Shown here: piece after piece, positions 48,750 to 57,793 of the stretch
Layout of the letters: every line of letters starts with the position of its first letter
How positions within the stretch are numbered: the stretch's first letter is position 1
DNA from: Pseudomonas guariconensis
Lineage (GTDB): Bacteria > Pseudomonadota > Gammaproteobacteria > Pseudomonadales > Pseudomonadaceae
Direction of reading: 5' to 3'
Length of the DNA stretch: 64,000 bases
Assembly: GCF_900102675.1 (NCBI RefSeq)
Contig: NZ_FMYX01000004.1
Location: 186,001 to 250,000 of the forward strand
Notes under the pieces: model-generated
What the model was told of the DNA's origin: nothing
The model's input: the letters and a program-made list of their open reading frames with translations, nothing else
Database searches by the model: none
Program-made: the position numbers and the translations under genes

Positions 48750-50339
48750 TTAGCGCGTGACGGAAACCTTGCTGAAATCCAATCGCCCGAACGGGCTCAC
48801 TTGGTAACCCTCCACACCCTGGCGCAGCAGCGTGGCTGCAGTCGGATGGGCCAGTGGCAACCACAGTGCCTGCTGCTGGATCAGCGTCTGCGCCTGTTGA
48901 TACAAACGGCTGCGCACGCTCTGGTCGTTAGTGGTGCGGCCGGCGCTGATCAGCTGATCCAGGCGGTTATCGCAAAAACGCGCGAAGTTGGTACCGGACT
49001 TGACCGCCGCGCAGGAAAACTGCGGGGTGAGGAAGTTGTCCGGATCGCCGTTGTCGCCGGCCCAGCCCATGAACAGCAGATCATGCTCGCCAGCCTTGGC
49101 CCGGCGGATCAGCTCGCCCCATTCGATCACGCGGATCTCGGCCTTGATACCGATCTTCGCAAGATCCGCCTGGAGCATCTGTGCGCCCAGGCTCGGGTTT
49201 GGATTGAGCAGGCTGCCTGAGGGGCGGGTCCAGATCGTCGTGGCAAAACCGTCCGCAAGCCCTGCCTTGGCCAACAGCGCCTTGGCTTTTTTAAGGTCCA
49301 TGGCGTAGCCAGGCAAGTCCTTGGCGTAGCTCCAGGTGTTGGGCGGGTAGGGGCCATTGGCCGCGATGGCGGTGCCTTCGAACACGGCCTTGAGATAGGC
49401 GGGCTTGTCGAAGGCCAGGTTGATGGCCTGGCGCACCTCGGATTTGTCCAGCGGTGGGTGCTGGCTGTTGATGGCGACGAACGCCGTCATGAACGCCGGG
49501 ACACTTGCGGTCTTGAGATTACCGTCCTTGCCAGCTTCGGTGATATCCAACGGTTTGGGCGAGAGGGCCACCTGGCATTCGCCGCGTTTGAGCTTCTGCA
49601 GGCGTACGTTGGCGTCTGGGGTGATGGCGTAGATCAGCGGGTCGACGGCGGGCTTGCCCGCGAAATAGTCGGGGTTGGCGCGATAGCGCACCACCGCGTC
49701 CTTCTGGAAACGCTGGAACACGAACGGTCCGGTGCCGACCGGCTGGCTGTTGAGCTTTTCCGGGGTGCCGGCCTTGAGCAGCTTGTCGGCATACTCGGCG
49801 GAATAGATCGAGGCGAAACCCATGCTCAGGGTCGCCAGGAAGGTCGCGTCCGGGTGGGTCAGGGTGAAGCGTACCGTGTGCGGTTCCGGCGCTTCGATCA
49901 GCTTGATCAGGCTGGCCAGCTGCAGCGATTGGGCATGCGGGTACCCTCCAGGCGCTGTCTTGTGCCAGGCGTGGGCGGGGTAGAGCATGCGCTGGAAGCT
50001 GAACAGCACATCGTCGGCGTCCAAGTCACGGCTGGGTTTGAACCAGGATGTGGTATGGAATTTCACGCCATTGCGCAGCTTGAAGTCATAGATCAGGCCG
50101 TCATCGGACACTGTCCAGCTTTCAGCCAGGCTGGGCACCACCTTGCCCTGGCTGGCATCGAATTCCACCAGACGATTCATCAGCACATCGGCCGAGGCGT
50201 TGGTGGTCGTCAGCGAGTTGTACTGGACGACGTCGAAGCCTTCGGGGCTGGCCTCGGTGCAAACGGAGAGGGGCGCCGCCTGGGCGAGGCCTGCGGCGAA
50301 CAGGGAGGTGAACAACAACGATAGGGCGGCGACACGCAT
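48750..50339 (-). CDS. periplasmic peptide/solute-binding protein (SBP family 5, DppA-like)
   Basis: A 529-residue protein with signal peptide (MRVAALSLLFTSLFAAGLAQA). Family 5 features: LSVCTEASPEGFDVVQYNSL near 24-43, YDFKLRNGVKFHTT near 90 (family signature LR-x-GVKFH), and PVGTGPFVF near 200. Family members bind di- and oligopeptides, nickel or haem. No ABC permease or ATPase gene is adjacent, so it must serve a transporter encoded elsewhere; ligand unknown. Divergent from rpmB across 362 bases. Confidence 0.9.
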   Translation of the reverse strand: MRVAALSLLFTSLFAAGLAQAAPLSVCTEASPEGFDVVQYNSLTTTNASADVLMNRLVEFDASQGKVVPSLAESWTVSDDGLIYDFKLRNGVKFHTTSWFKPSRDLDADDVLFSFQRMLYPAHAWHKTAPGGYPHAQSLQLASLIKLIEAPEPHTVRFTLTHPDATFLATLSMGFASIYSAEYADKLLKAGTPEKLNSQPVGTGPFVFQRFQKDAVVRYRANPDYFAGKPAVDPLIYAITPDANVRLQKLKRGECQVALSPKPLDITEAGKDGNLKTASVPAFMTAFVAINSQHPPLDKSEVRQAINLAFDKPAYLKAVFEGTAIAANGPYPPNTWSYAKDLPGYAMDLKKAKALLAKAGLADGFATTIWTRPSGSLLNPNPSLGAQMLQADLAKIGIKAEIRVIEWGELIRRAKAGEHDLLFMGWAGDNGDPDNFLTPQFSCAAVKSGTNFARFCDNRLDQLISAGRTTNDQSVRSRLYQQAQTLIQQQALWLPLAHPTAATLLRQGVEGYQVSPFGRLDFSKVSVTR

Positions 50340-50701
50340 GGTGACTCCTTGACTGATCCGGGGCCCATCTGACTGTGCAGCTGAGGAAAGGTCCTACCCT
50401 AGTGTGCGCATTGATAAATGGCCACCTTCTTTTTCGCCTGCCCGGCGACGAGCGGTCGACAGCACGCCAGCCTTGTCGCTATGCTGGCCGGGCGCGCTCG
50501 GCCCTATCAGGATGCGTATCTTCTGTTGTTGTGGTCGAGTCTTTCTGGTATAAAGCAGCGCTCTTTTCTAGGGGCACGGTCTGTCGCGCAAGCCGATTCG
50601 GTCGATAGGACCCCCGGAAACACGGCGCCTGGCGCCATAGACTGAGAGATTAAGCGGCCAACCCATGCCGGGTTGGGCATGTGGTTTTAGAGGGCTGAGG
50701 C
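50340..50701. other. 362-bp divergent gap with the rpmB promoter and leader
   Basis: Lies between the solute-binding protein gene and rpmB. It holds the rpmBG promoter (50526-50554) and a leader of about 140 bases with the hairpin CCAACCC-ATGCC-GGGTTGG at 50658-50676. No convincing small gene was found in the first 180 bases. Confidence 0.6.
50526..50554 (+). promoter_or_regulatory. sigma-70 promoter of rpmB-rpmG
   Basis: TTGTTG (50526-50531), a 17-base spacer and TATAAA (50549-50554) make a good sigma-70 promoter. Transcription should start near 50561, leaving an untranslated leader of about 140 bases before rpmB. Confidence 0.75.
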
Positions 50702-50938
50702 ATGTCGAGAGTCTGTCAAGTTACCGGTAAGGGTCCGGTAACCGGGAACAACATTTCCCACGCAAACAACAAAACCCGTCGTCGTTTCCTGCCAAACCTG
50801 CAGCACCACCGTTTCTGGGTTGAGTCCGAGAAGCGTTTCGTGCGTCTGCGCGTTTCCGCCAAGGGCATGCGTATCATCGACAAGCGCGGTATCGATGCCG
50901 TTCTGGCCGACATCCGTCGTGCTGGCGCCAAGGTTTAA
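50702..50938 (+). CDS. rpmB: 50S ribosomal protein L28
   Basis: A 78-residue ribosomal protein. [20 protein letters not shown] and the end [18 protein letters not shown] are characteristic, and the length is standard. First gene of rpmB-rpmG; the gap to rpmG is 11 bases. Confidence 0.98.
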   Translation: MSRVCQVTGKGPVTGNNISHANNKTRRRFLPNLQHHRFWVESEKRFVRLRVSAKGMRIIDKRGIDAVLADIRRAGAKV

Positions 50939-50949
50939 GGGAGAACATC

Positions 50950-51105
50950 ATGCGTGAATTGATCCGTCTGGTTTCGAGTGCCGGTACCGGCCACTTCTAC
51001 ACCACCGACAAGAACAAGCGCACCACTCCGGACAAGATCGAGATCAAGAAATACGATCCGGTCGTCCGCAAGCACGTGGTCTACAAGGAAGCCAAGATCA
51101 AGTAA
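50950..51105 (+). CDS. rpmG: 50S ribosomal protein L33
   Basis: A 51-residue ribosomal protein: [20 protein letters not shown] at the start, then [17 protein letters not shown] and an ending [10 protein letters not shown]. It lacks the four zinc-binding cysteines of some L33 forms, so it is the zinc-free type usual in gamma-proteobacteria. GGGAGAAC precedes the ATG. Co-transcribed with rpmB and followed by a very strong terminator. Confidence 0.97.
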   Translation: MRELIRLVSSAGTGHFYTTDKNKRTTPDKIEIKKYDPVVRKHVVYKEAKIK

Positions 51106-51120
51106 TTGATCGGCAACCTG

Positions 51121-51154
51121 AAAAAAACCCGCTTCCACGGAAGCGGGTTTTTTT
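51121..51154 (+). terminator. terminator of rpmB-rpmG
   Basis: AAAAAAACCCGCTTCC (51121-51136), a 2-base loop AC, and GGAAGCGGGTTTTTTT (51139-51154). Strong stem and T7 run; also suitable for the convergent cupin gene. Confidence 0.95.
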
Positions 51155-51212
51155 ATGTCCGGCGTTCAGGGCGGAAGAGGAAACTTTCGATGATGCCCTT
51201 CACCTGCGACTC

Positions 51213-51572
51213 TTACTTCTGTTCGAACATGACGTAGATCTTGCGGCAGGGCTCCAGCACTTCCCAGGTGCCCTTGAAGCCGGCCGGGATGACGAACCGA
51301 TCGCCGGCGCGCAGGGTCTTGGCATTGCCCTGTTGGTCGCGCAGTACCGAGACACCCTGGGTGATCTCGCAGTATTCGTGCTCGGTGTAGTTCACCGTCC
51401 ACTGGCCCACCTCACCTTCCCACACGCCGGCGGCGAACTGGCCGCAGGGGCTGGAATAGTGGTTGTAGACCGCCTGGTCGGGCTCGCCCTTGAGGATTTT
51501 TTCCGCCGCTGGACGGTAGCGTTCGGCCTCGGTGAGTGCCTGAGCGAAGTCGATGATGGTGCCGATGCTCAT
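51213..51572 (-). CDS. small cupin-domain protein (DUF861/EutQ-like)
   Basis: A 119-residue single-domain cupin. The pattern WTVNYTEHEYCEITQG near 57-72 holds the His and Glu of the first cupin motif, and GDRFVIPAGFKGTWEV near 88-103 the second. Proteins of this type bind small ligands or metals; this group is often found beside polyamine and GABA genes in pseudomonads. ATG at 51572 preferred over an in-frame start at 51605. It is divergent from the aldehyde dehydrogenase gene and likely co-regulated with it. Confidence 0.82.
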   Translation of the reverse strand: MSIGTIIDFAQALTEAERYRPAAEKILKGEPDQAVYNHYSSPCGQFAAGVWEGEVGQWTVNYTEHEYCEITQGVSVLRDQQGNAKTLRAGDRFVIPAGFKGTWEVLEPCRKIYVMFEQK

Positions 51573-51767
51573 GGTGATTCCCTTTTGTTGTTTAATAAAA
51601 TGCACATCAGTAGGCGTTTAGGCCTTTCGTGTCAAATATATTGATAGTTTCCACCGGCTGGTTTAGGGTGTCGGGTGCCAGTGTGCGCTTGTCACCCGGC
51701 CAGAATTATTGACACGCCGTGATGTCCTCAGTACGGCGTTGCACCTTAACAAGAGGAGGAGTTTCGT

Positions 51768-53261
51768 ATGACCACCCTGACTCGTGCGGATTGGGAACAG
51801 CGTGCCCAGCAACTGAAGATCGAAGGTCGCGCCTTCATCAACGGCGAATACACCGATGCCGCATCCGGTGAAACCTTCGACTGCCTGAGCCCGGTGGACG
51901 GACGCTTCCTGGCCAAGGTTGCCAGCTGCGATCTGGCCGACGCCAACCGCGCCGTCGAAAATGCCCGCGCCGTGTTCGAATCCGGCGTCTGGTCGCGCCA
52001 GGCTCCGGCCAAGCGTAAGGCTACCCTGATCCGCTTCGCCGACCTGCTGCGCAAGAACGTCGAAGAACTGGCCCTGCTGGAAACCCTGGACATGGGCAAG
52101 CCGATCGGTGACTCCTCCACCATCGACGTCCCAGGTGCCGCCAACGCCATCCATTGGACTGCCGAAGCCATCGACAAGGTCTACGACGAAGTCGCCCCGA
52201 CTCCGCACGATCAGCTGGGTCTGGTGACCCGCGAGCCTGTGGGCGTGGTCGGCGCGATCGTGCCGTGGAACTTCCCACTGCTGATGGCCTGCTGGAAACT
52301 CGGCCCGGCCCTGGCCACTGGTAACTCCATCGTCCTCAAGCCATCGGAAAAGTCGCCGCTGACCGCCATTCGTATCGCCCAGCTGGCGATCGAAGCGGGC
52401 ATCCCGGCAGGCGTGCTGAACGTGCTGCCAGGCTACGGCCACACCGTGGGCAAGGCCCTGGCCCTGCACATGGACGTCGACACCCTGGTGTTCACCGGCT
52501 CGACCAAGATTGCCAAGCAGCTGATGGTCTACGCGGGCGAGTCGAACATGAAGCGCGTCTGGCTGGAAGCCGGCGGCAAGAGCCCGAACATCGTCTTCGC
52601 CGACGCCCCTGACCTCAAGGCCGCCGCCGAAGCCGCTGCCAGCGCCATCGCCTTCAACCAGGGCGAAGTCTGCACCGCAGGTTCGCGCCTGCTGGTCGAG
52701 CGCTCGATCAAGGACAAGTTCTTGCCGATGGTGGTCGAGGCCCTGAAGGCCTGGAAGCCGGGCAACCCGCTGGATCCGTCGACCACCGTCGGTGCTCTGG
52801 TGGACACCCAGCAAATGAACACCGTGCTGTCGTACATCGACGCCGGTCACCAGGATGGTGCCAAGCTGCTCGCGGGCGGCAAGCGTATTCTGGAAGAAAC
52901 CGGCGGTACTTACGTCGAGCCGACCATCTTCGACGGCGTGACCAACGCCATGAAGATCGCCAAGGAAGAGATCTTCGGCCCTGTGCTGTCGGTCATCACC
53001 TTCGACACCGCCGAGGAAGCCGTGGCGATTGCCAACGACACCCCGTACGGCCTGGCGGCTGGCATCTGGACTGCCGACATCTCCAAGGCCCATAACACCG
53101 CTCGTGCCGTGCGCGCCGGCAGCGTGTGGGTCAACCAGTACGATGGCGGTGACATGACCGCGCCGTTCGGTGGCTTCAAGCAATCGGGCAACGGTCGTGA
53201 CAAGTCGCTGCACGCACTGGAGAAGTACACCGAGCTGAAAGCGACCTGGATCAAGCTGTAA
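51768..53261 (+). CDS. kauB: NAD-dependent aldehyde dehydrogenase of polyamine/guanidinobutyrate breakdown (PuuC/KauB type)
   Basis: A 497-residue ALDH. The cofactor-binding VPWNFPLLMACWKLGPALA near 163, TGSTKIAK near 243, catalytic Glu in LEAGGKSPN near 267, and catalytic Cys in NQGEVCTAGSR near 301 are intact. In Pseudomonas close relatives (KauB/PuuC) oxidise gamma-glutamyl-aminobutyraldehyde, 4-guanidinobutyraldehyde and similar aldehydes. AAGAGGAGGAG precedes the ATG. Its function fits the puuA, puuD and FAD oxidase genes in this window. The symbol reflects the closest family, not proven substrate. Confidence 0.88.
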   Translation: MTTLTRADWEQRAQQLKIEGRAFINGEYTDAASGETFDCLSPVDGRFLAKVASCDLADANRAVENARAVFESGVWSRQAPAKRKATLIRFADLLRKNVEELALLETLDMGKPIGDSSTIDVPGAANAIHWTAEAIDKVYDEVAPTPHDQLGLVTREPVGVVGAIVPWNFPLLMACWKLGPALATGNSIVLKPSEKSPLTAIRIAQLAIEAGIPAGVLNVLPGYGHTVGKALALHMDVDTLVFTGSTKIAKQLMVYAGESNMKRVWLEAGGKSPNIVFADAPDLKAAAEAAASAIAFNQGEVCTAGSRLLVERSIKDKFLPMVVEALKAWKPGNPLDPSTTVGALVDTQQMNTVLSYIDAGHQDGAKLLAGGKRILEETGGTYVEPTIFDGVTNAMKIAKEEIFGPVLSVITFDTAEEAVAIANDTPYGLAAGIWTADISKAHNTARAVRAGSVWVNQYDGGDMTAPFGGFKQSGNGRDKSLHALEKYTELKATWIKL

Positions 53262-53267
53262 TCCAGC

Positions 53268-53288
53268 GGGCCGCTGGGCGGCCCTTTT
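53268..53288 (+). terminator. terminator of the aldehyde dehydrogenase gene
   Basis: GGGCCGC (53268-53274), loop TGG, GCGGCCC (53278-53284) and TTTT. Short but GC-rich. Confidence 0.8.
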
Positions 53289-53333
53289 CGTGGGTGACCG
53301 CTCCCACAGGATTCGTAGGAGCGGTTACCCACG
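53289..53333. repeat. REP hairpin after the aldehyde dehydrogenase gene
   Basis: CGTGGGTGACCGCTCC faces GGAGCGGTTACCCACG around CACAGGATTCGTA. It is one of the best-preserved REP pairs in the window (one mismatch). Confidence 0.82.
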
Positions 53334-53431
53334 ATGGGCTGCGCAGCAGCCCTGAAAGCAACTAGCCGGGCCGGCCCATGCCGTCCCGGCTTTGTCGTCT
53401 TTGCTGTTCAAGATCTGCCTGGGAGGCTGTC

Positions 53432-54571
53432 ATGCGTTGGGGAACCTATTTTGCCGTGCTGGCGTCGGTGCTCAGTGTCGGGCTCGCGCTCGGCGTGAGC
53501 ATGCCGCTGGTGTCCTTGCGCCTGGAGGGCTGGGGCTACGGTGGGTTCGCCATCGGCGTGATGGCCGCGATGCCTGCGCTCGGTGTGCTACTCGGGGCCA
53601 GCCTGGCCAGCCGCCTGGCGGGTTGGGTCGGTGTGCCAGCGGCGATGCGCCTGTGCCTGTGGGGCGGTGCGTTATCGATCGGCCTTGTAGCCGTGCTGCC
53701 CAGTTATGCGCTGTGGCTGGCATTGCGCCTGGTGATCGGCATGGCCCTGACGGTGGTGTTCATCCTGGGTGAAAGCTGGATCAACCAACTGGTGGTCGAG
53801 CAGTGGCGCGGTCGGTTGGTGGCGCTGTATGGCAGCAGCTATGCCCTGAGCCAGCTTGCCGGCCCCTTGGTGCTGGGGTTCTTGGGCTCGGACGATGACT
53901 TTGGATTCTGGGCCGCCACAGCGCTGCTGCTGTTCGCACCCTTGCTGCTGCTGGGCCGCGGCGGTGCACCCAGCACCGAGGCATGCAGCGTCACCTTCGG
54001 CGACCTGTTCGGGTTTTGCCGGCGTTTGCCGGTGATCGCCTGGGCCATTGCGCTGTTCGCTGCCTTCGAGGCGATGATCCTGACCTTGCTGCCGGTGTAC
54101 TGCCTGCAGCAAGGGTTCACCGCCGAGATCGCATTGTTCATGGTCAGCACCGTGGTGGTGGGCGATGCCGTGCTGCAGCTGCCGATCGGGGCCCTGGCCG
54201 ACTACATGTCGCGGCGGACGCTGTTCAGTGGTTGCGCCTTGACCCTGCTCGTTTCGAGTCTGGCCATTCCGCTGACCTTGCACACACCTGCGATCTGGCC
54301 GGTCTGGGTGTTGTTCGGGGCCAGTGCCGGCGGGCTTTTCACCCTGTCGCTGGTGCTGATCGGTGAGCGCTACCGGGACGATGAACTGGTGCGCGCCAAC
54401 GCGCATGTGGCGCAGCTGTGGGGCATCGGTTGCCTGCTAGGGCCGCTGATCGCTGGCGCCGGCAGTCAATGGATCAGTGGCCATGCATTGCCGTGGCTGA
54501 TGGCGGCAGGGGCGGCGGGGTTGGTCGTGTTGACTCGCAGGCGCGATGCCTTCGAGCCTGCTTCGGCCTGA
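53432..54571 (+). CDS. MFS transporter, YcaD/UMF-like
   Basis: A 379-residue inner-membrane protein with about 11-12 helices. RWGTYFAVLASVLSVGLALG is helix 1; the GESWINQLVVEQWRGRLVALYG segment (near 120, shown as GESWIN and WRGRLVALYG) is characteristic of the subgroup that includes YcaD. Substrate unknown. The ATG at 53432 follows GGGAGG; the frame opens at 53378 in REP-adjacent DNA and is not preferred. Single gene, convergent with the PLD-family gene. Confidence 0.83.
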   Translation: MRWGTYFAVLASVLSVGLALGVSMPLVSLRLEGWGYGGFAIGVMAAMPALGVLLGASLASRLAGWVGVPAAMRLCLWGGALSIGLVAVLPSYALWLALRLVIGMALTVVFILGESWINQLVVEQWRGRLVALYGSSYALSQLAGPLVLGFLGSDDDFGFWAATALLLFAPLLLLGRGGAPSTEACSVTFGDLFGFCRRLPVIAWAIALFAAFEAMILTLLPVYCLQQGFTAEIALFMVSTVVVGDAVLQLPIGALADYMSRRTLFSGCALTLLVSSLAIPLTLHTPAIWPVWVLFGASAGGLFTLSLVLIGERYRDDELVRANAHVAQLWGIGCLLGPLIAGAGSQWISGHALPWLMAAGAAGLVVLTRRRDAFEPASA

Positions 54572-54584
54572 TAGCGAGTTTGTA

Positions 54585-54655
54585 GCCGATTCGCGGGCCA
54601 CAGGTGCGGCGCTATAGCACTGCTTGAATTGTGGGCAGGGTTCACCTGCGAACGG
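54585..54655. repeat. worn REP element between convergent genes
   Basis: GATTCGCGGGCCACAGG (near 54590) and TGTGGGCAGGGTTCACC with TGCGAACG (near 54630) are the two arms of a degraded REP pair. No other element was seen in the 93-base gap. Confidence 0.5.
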
Positions 54656-54664
54656 GGCGGCGGC

Positions 54665-56221
54665 TCACAGCATCTTCTCCAGCCCCACCGCCTTGCTGAT
54701 CCAGGCATTGAATCGCCGCCACAGCCCGCCTGGCTCGGAGGTGAGCAGGCGGCGTTTGCCGTTGTCCTCGGTCACCCACACCAGTTTGTCCCCCACCAGC
54801 TTGGCCTGATAGCTCAGCGCTGGCGCCATGCCCTGCACCGCAAGATCACGGGTGTATTCGGCCAGCTCGGGGCTGTCGACCAGCACGCCGACCTCGGTGT
54901 TCCACAACACCGAGCGTGGGTCGAAGTTGAACGATCCGATGAAGGTCTTGCGTCGGTCGAAGACGATGGCTTTGCTGTGCAGACTGGAATCCGAGCTGCC
55001 ATACAGGCGCAGGCTGCGGTAAGCGCTCGGGTCACCGGGTTGGCGGCGCAGTTCGTACAGCTGCACGCCGTGCTCGAGCAGGGCGCGGCGATAGGGGGCA
55101 TAGCCGCCATGTACCGCTGGGACGTCGGTGGCTTCCAGGGAGTTGGTCAGCAGCTTGACTGACGTACCGGCATCGGCGCGGCCGGTCAGGTACAGCAAGC
55201 CCGATTCGCCCGGTACGAAGTAGGCCGATACCAGGATCAGCTCGCGGTGCACATTGGCAAGCTCCGGTGCCAACTGCTGGGTCATCAGCAGGTGTGGATC
55301 CGGCTCGCCTTGGGCCAGTACCTTGCTAGGTGAATCCCAGAGGGCCTTGCTGTGGGCCCAGATCAGCTCGTTGCGCCACGCGTCCAGCCGTGGATTGGAC
55401 TGGTAGGCCATCAAGCGGTCGTACAAGGCTTTGTGCTTGACCCGCGCTTGCGCCAGTGAAATCTCCAGGCGCTTGCGGCTGGCCCGCAGGTCGTTGGCAT
55501 CCGGCTGGCGCCAGAGAAAGTCGCCGATCGGCAAGCTCAGGGCGCTGTTCCAGTACTGGTCGAAGCTGTGGCCGAGCTGGTCGGCCACCGGGCCTACGCC
55601 GAGCAGATCGATGTCGGTGAAGTTGAGGTTCGGCTCGGCGTCGAAGTATTCATCGCCCAGGTTGCGACCGCCGACGATGGCCATGCTGTTGTCCACCAAA
55701 AACAGCTTGTTGTGCATGCGCCGATGCTGGCGCGACAGGTTGAACAGCCGGCCTACAGCGCGGGTGGCGCCGGTGCTGCGCCCCAGGTGCAAGGGGTTGA
55801 ATACGCGGATCTGGATGTTGGGATGGGCAGCGAGGGTGCCCATCATGGTGTCGAGGCCGTCGCTGGTGGTGTCGTCGAGCAGCACGCGCACGCGCACGCC
55901 GCGGTCGGCGGCGCGCAGCAGCTCGTGGACCAGGGCTCGGGTGCTCAAGCCATCGTGGACGATGTAGTACTGCAGGTCGATGCTCGCCTGGGCGTTGCGG
56001 ATGAGCTCGGCGCGGGCGCGAAAGGCCTCGTTGCTGTTGGGCAGCAGGCGAAAGCCCGAGCGCCCGTCATAGGGCGCGGCCTGGCGCTGGACGGAGCGGC
56101 CGAACGCCGATTCGCTGGCCGGCAGCGTCTGGCTGACCTGGCGGGGCGTACTGACACTGGCGCAGCCCGACAGGCCAAGCAGCAGCGCCAGCAACAGTGG
56201 CAGAGCTCGCTGGAGTCTCAA
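54665..56221 (-). CDS. phospholipase D-family lipoprotein (cardiolipin synthase-like)
   Basis: A 518-residue protein with lipoprotein signal ending LSGC (Cys20, Ala next). Two HKD phosphodiesterase motifs are complete: HNKLFLVDNSMAIVGGRN near 170 and HSKAIVFDRRKTFIGSFN near 400, each H-x-K-x(4)-D followed by Gly and Asn. It resembles ClsC-type cardiolipin synthases and PLD hydrolases, but those usually have transmembrane rather than lipoprotein anchors; a periplasmic or outer-membrane location is inferred. No toxin-antitoxin or effector neighbour is present. ATG at 56221 is at the signal peptide. Confidence 0.85.
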   Translation of the reverse strand: MRLQRALPLLLALLLGLSGCASVSTPRQVSQTLPASESAFGRSVQRQAAPYDGRSGFRLLPNSNEAFRARAELIRNAQASIDLQYYIVHDGLSTRALVHELLRAADRGVRVRVLLDDTTSDGLDTMMGTLAAHPNIQIRVFNPLHLGRSTGATRAVGRLFNLSRQHRRMHNKLFLVDNSMAIVGGRNLGDEYFDAEPNLNFTDIDLLGVGPVADQLGHSFDQYWNSALSLPIGDFLWRQPDANDLRASRKRLEISLAQARVKHKALYDRLMAYQSNPRLDAWRNELIWAHSKALWDSPSKVLAQGEPDPHLLMTQQLAPELANVHRELILVSAYFVPGESGLLYLTGRADAGTSVKLLTNSLEATDVPAVHGGYAPYRRALLEHGVQLYELRRQPGDPSAYRSLRLYGSSDSSLHSKAIVFDRRKTFIGSFNFDPRSVLWNTEVGVLVDSPELAEYTRDLAVQGMAPALSYQAKLVGDKLVWVTEDNGKRRLLTSEPGGLWRRFNAWISKAVGLEKML

Positions 56222-56281
56222 GTGAAGAACGTCCTGTACAGCAAAGGCTTTATGGTTTGGACCGTGGAGGGCGGCGCAAAG

Positions 56282-57712
56282 TTACGCCGGGTCTTCGTAC
56301 GCTTCCAGTAGACGAAGGGCGGTTTCACCCACTTTGCGTACCGCAGCTTCGATCTGGGGCGTGGGCCGCGCGGCGAAGTTCATGCGCAGGCAATGCCGGT
56401 ACTTGCCCGACGCCGAGAAGATACTGCCGACGGCGATCTGCACCCCCTGCTCCAGTAAAGCGCGATTCAGGCGCAGCGTATCGAAACTTTCCGGCAATTC
56501 AACCCACAGCATGAACCCGCCTTGGGGCCGACTGGCGCGCGTGCCGGGCGGAAAGTACCGTGTCACCCAGTCGCTCATCTGGTCGCGGCCGCGTTGGTAC
56601 TGGCTGCGCATGCGGCGCACGTGGGGCTGATAGTGGCCGGCTTCGATGAAATCGGCGATGGCCAGTTGCGGCTGGCTGGCGGTACTGCCGGTGCTGATGT
56701 ACTTCATGTGCAGCACGCGCTCCAGGTAGCGTCCGGGCGCCACCCAGCCGACCCGCAGGCCCGGAGCCAGGGTCTTGGAGAAAGAGCTGCACAGCAACAC
56801 GCGGCCGTCTTCATCGAACGACTTGATGGTCCGCGGCCGCGGGTAGGTGTAGGCCAGGTCGCCGTACACATCGTCTTCGAGAATTGCCACGTCGTAGCGC
56901 TGGGCGAGGTTCAGCAGGGCCTTCTTGCGCGCCTCGGGCATGATGTAGCCCAGTGGGTTGTTACAGCTGGGGGTGAGCTGGATGAGCTTGATGGGCCACT
57001 GCTCCAGCGCCAGTTCCAAGGCCTCCAGGCTGATGCCGGTGAGTGGATCGGTGGGAATCTCCAGGGCCTTCATGCCCAGGCCTTTGAGGGTCTGCATGGC
57101 GCCGTGGAAGCTGGGCGCTTCGACGGCCACGATATCCCCTGGTTCACACACGGCGCGGATGCTGGTGGACAACGCCTCATGGCAGCCAGTGGTCACCACC
57201 AGGTCGGCCGGGCCCAGGCGGCAGCCGGAGTCGAGCATCAGCCGGGCGATCTGCTCGCGCAGGGCCAGGTTGCCATGGATGTTGTCGTAGTACAGACCTG
57301 GCATGTCCTGGCGTCGGCTGAGCTGGGCCAGGCTTCGCAGCAGGGGCTTGAGGGTCGGGCTGTCGATGTCGGGCATGCCGCGACCGAGCTGGATCACGCC
57401 TTTTTGCGGCGTGCTGCGCACCAGTTCCAGCACTTGGTCCCACTGCGAGATATCCACCGGACGTTGGGCGGTGCGGCTCATGGCGGGCAGCGCAGGAAGA
57501 CTGCGGTCCTCGGCGACGAAATAGCCGGACTTGGGCCGCGGCGAGACCAGGCCGTTGTCTTCGAGCAGACGATAGGCCTGCTGCACCGTGCTCAGGCTGA
57601 CCCCATGCTCAAGGCTCAGGGCACGCACCGATGGCAGGCGCTGGCCGGGGCGGTACAGGCCTTGTTCGATGCGTGCGCCAAGCAGTTCGGCAAGGTTGAG
57701 GTAAAGGGTCAC
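56282..57712 (-). CDS. MocR-type regulator: GntR helix-turn-helix fused to PLP aminotransferase domain
   Basis: A 476-residue fusion. Residues 1-70 are a GntR-type winged helix (GLYRPGQRLPSVRALSLEHG, then STVQQAYRLLEDNGLV). Residues 100-470 are a class I aminotransferase fold with TTGCHEALS near 175, PSCNNPLG near 250 (Asn contacting PLP) and the Schiff-base Lys in SSFSKTLAPGLRVGW near 315. Such proteins sense PLP or amino compounds rather than transaminate. Divergent from the DUF1127 gene, with direct repeats in between. Target genes may be that neighbour or others. Confidence 0.9.
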   Translation of the reverse strand: MTLYLNLAELLGARIEQGLYRPGQRLPSVRALSLEHGVSLSTVQQAYRLLEDNGLVSPRPKSGYFVAEDRSLPALPAMSRTAQRPVDISQWDQVLELVRSTPQKGVIQLGRGMPDIDSPTLKPLLRSLAQLSRRQDMPGLYYDNIHGNLALREQIARLMLDSGCRLGPADLVVTTGCHEALSTSIRAVCEPGDIVAVEAPSFHGAMQTLKGLGMKALEIPTDPLTGISLEALELALEQWPIKLIQLTPSCNNPLGYIMPEARKKALLNLAQRYDVAILEDDVYGDLAYTYPRPRTIKSFDEDGRVLLCSSFSKTLAPGLRVGWVAPGRYLERVLHMKYISTGSTASQPQLAIADFIEAGHYQPHVRRMRSQYQRGRDQMSDWVTRYFPPGTRASRPQGGFMLWVELPESFDTLRLNRALLEQGVQIAVGSIFSASGKYRHCLRMNFAARPTPQIEAAVRKVGETALRLLEAYEDPA

Positions 57713-57793
57713 GGCATACTCCTTGGAACCGTCTGCGACTAGGACGGGTACAGATGGGTGGAAAATACGCCATTCAGTCCTGTTTCGGCCAAT

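Noticed and set aside
54665..56221. PLD-family gene considered as a type VI secretion effector
   Set aside because: It has a lipoprotein signal and no VgrG, PAAR or immunity-like gene next to it.
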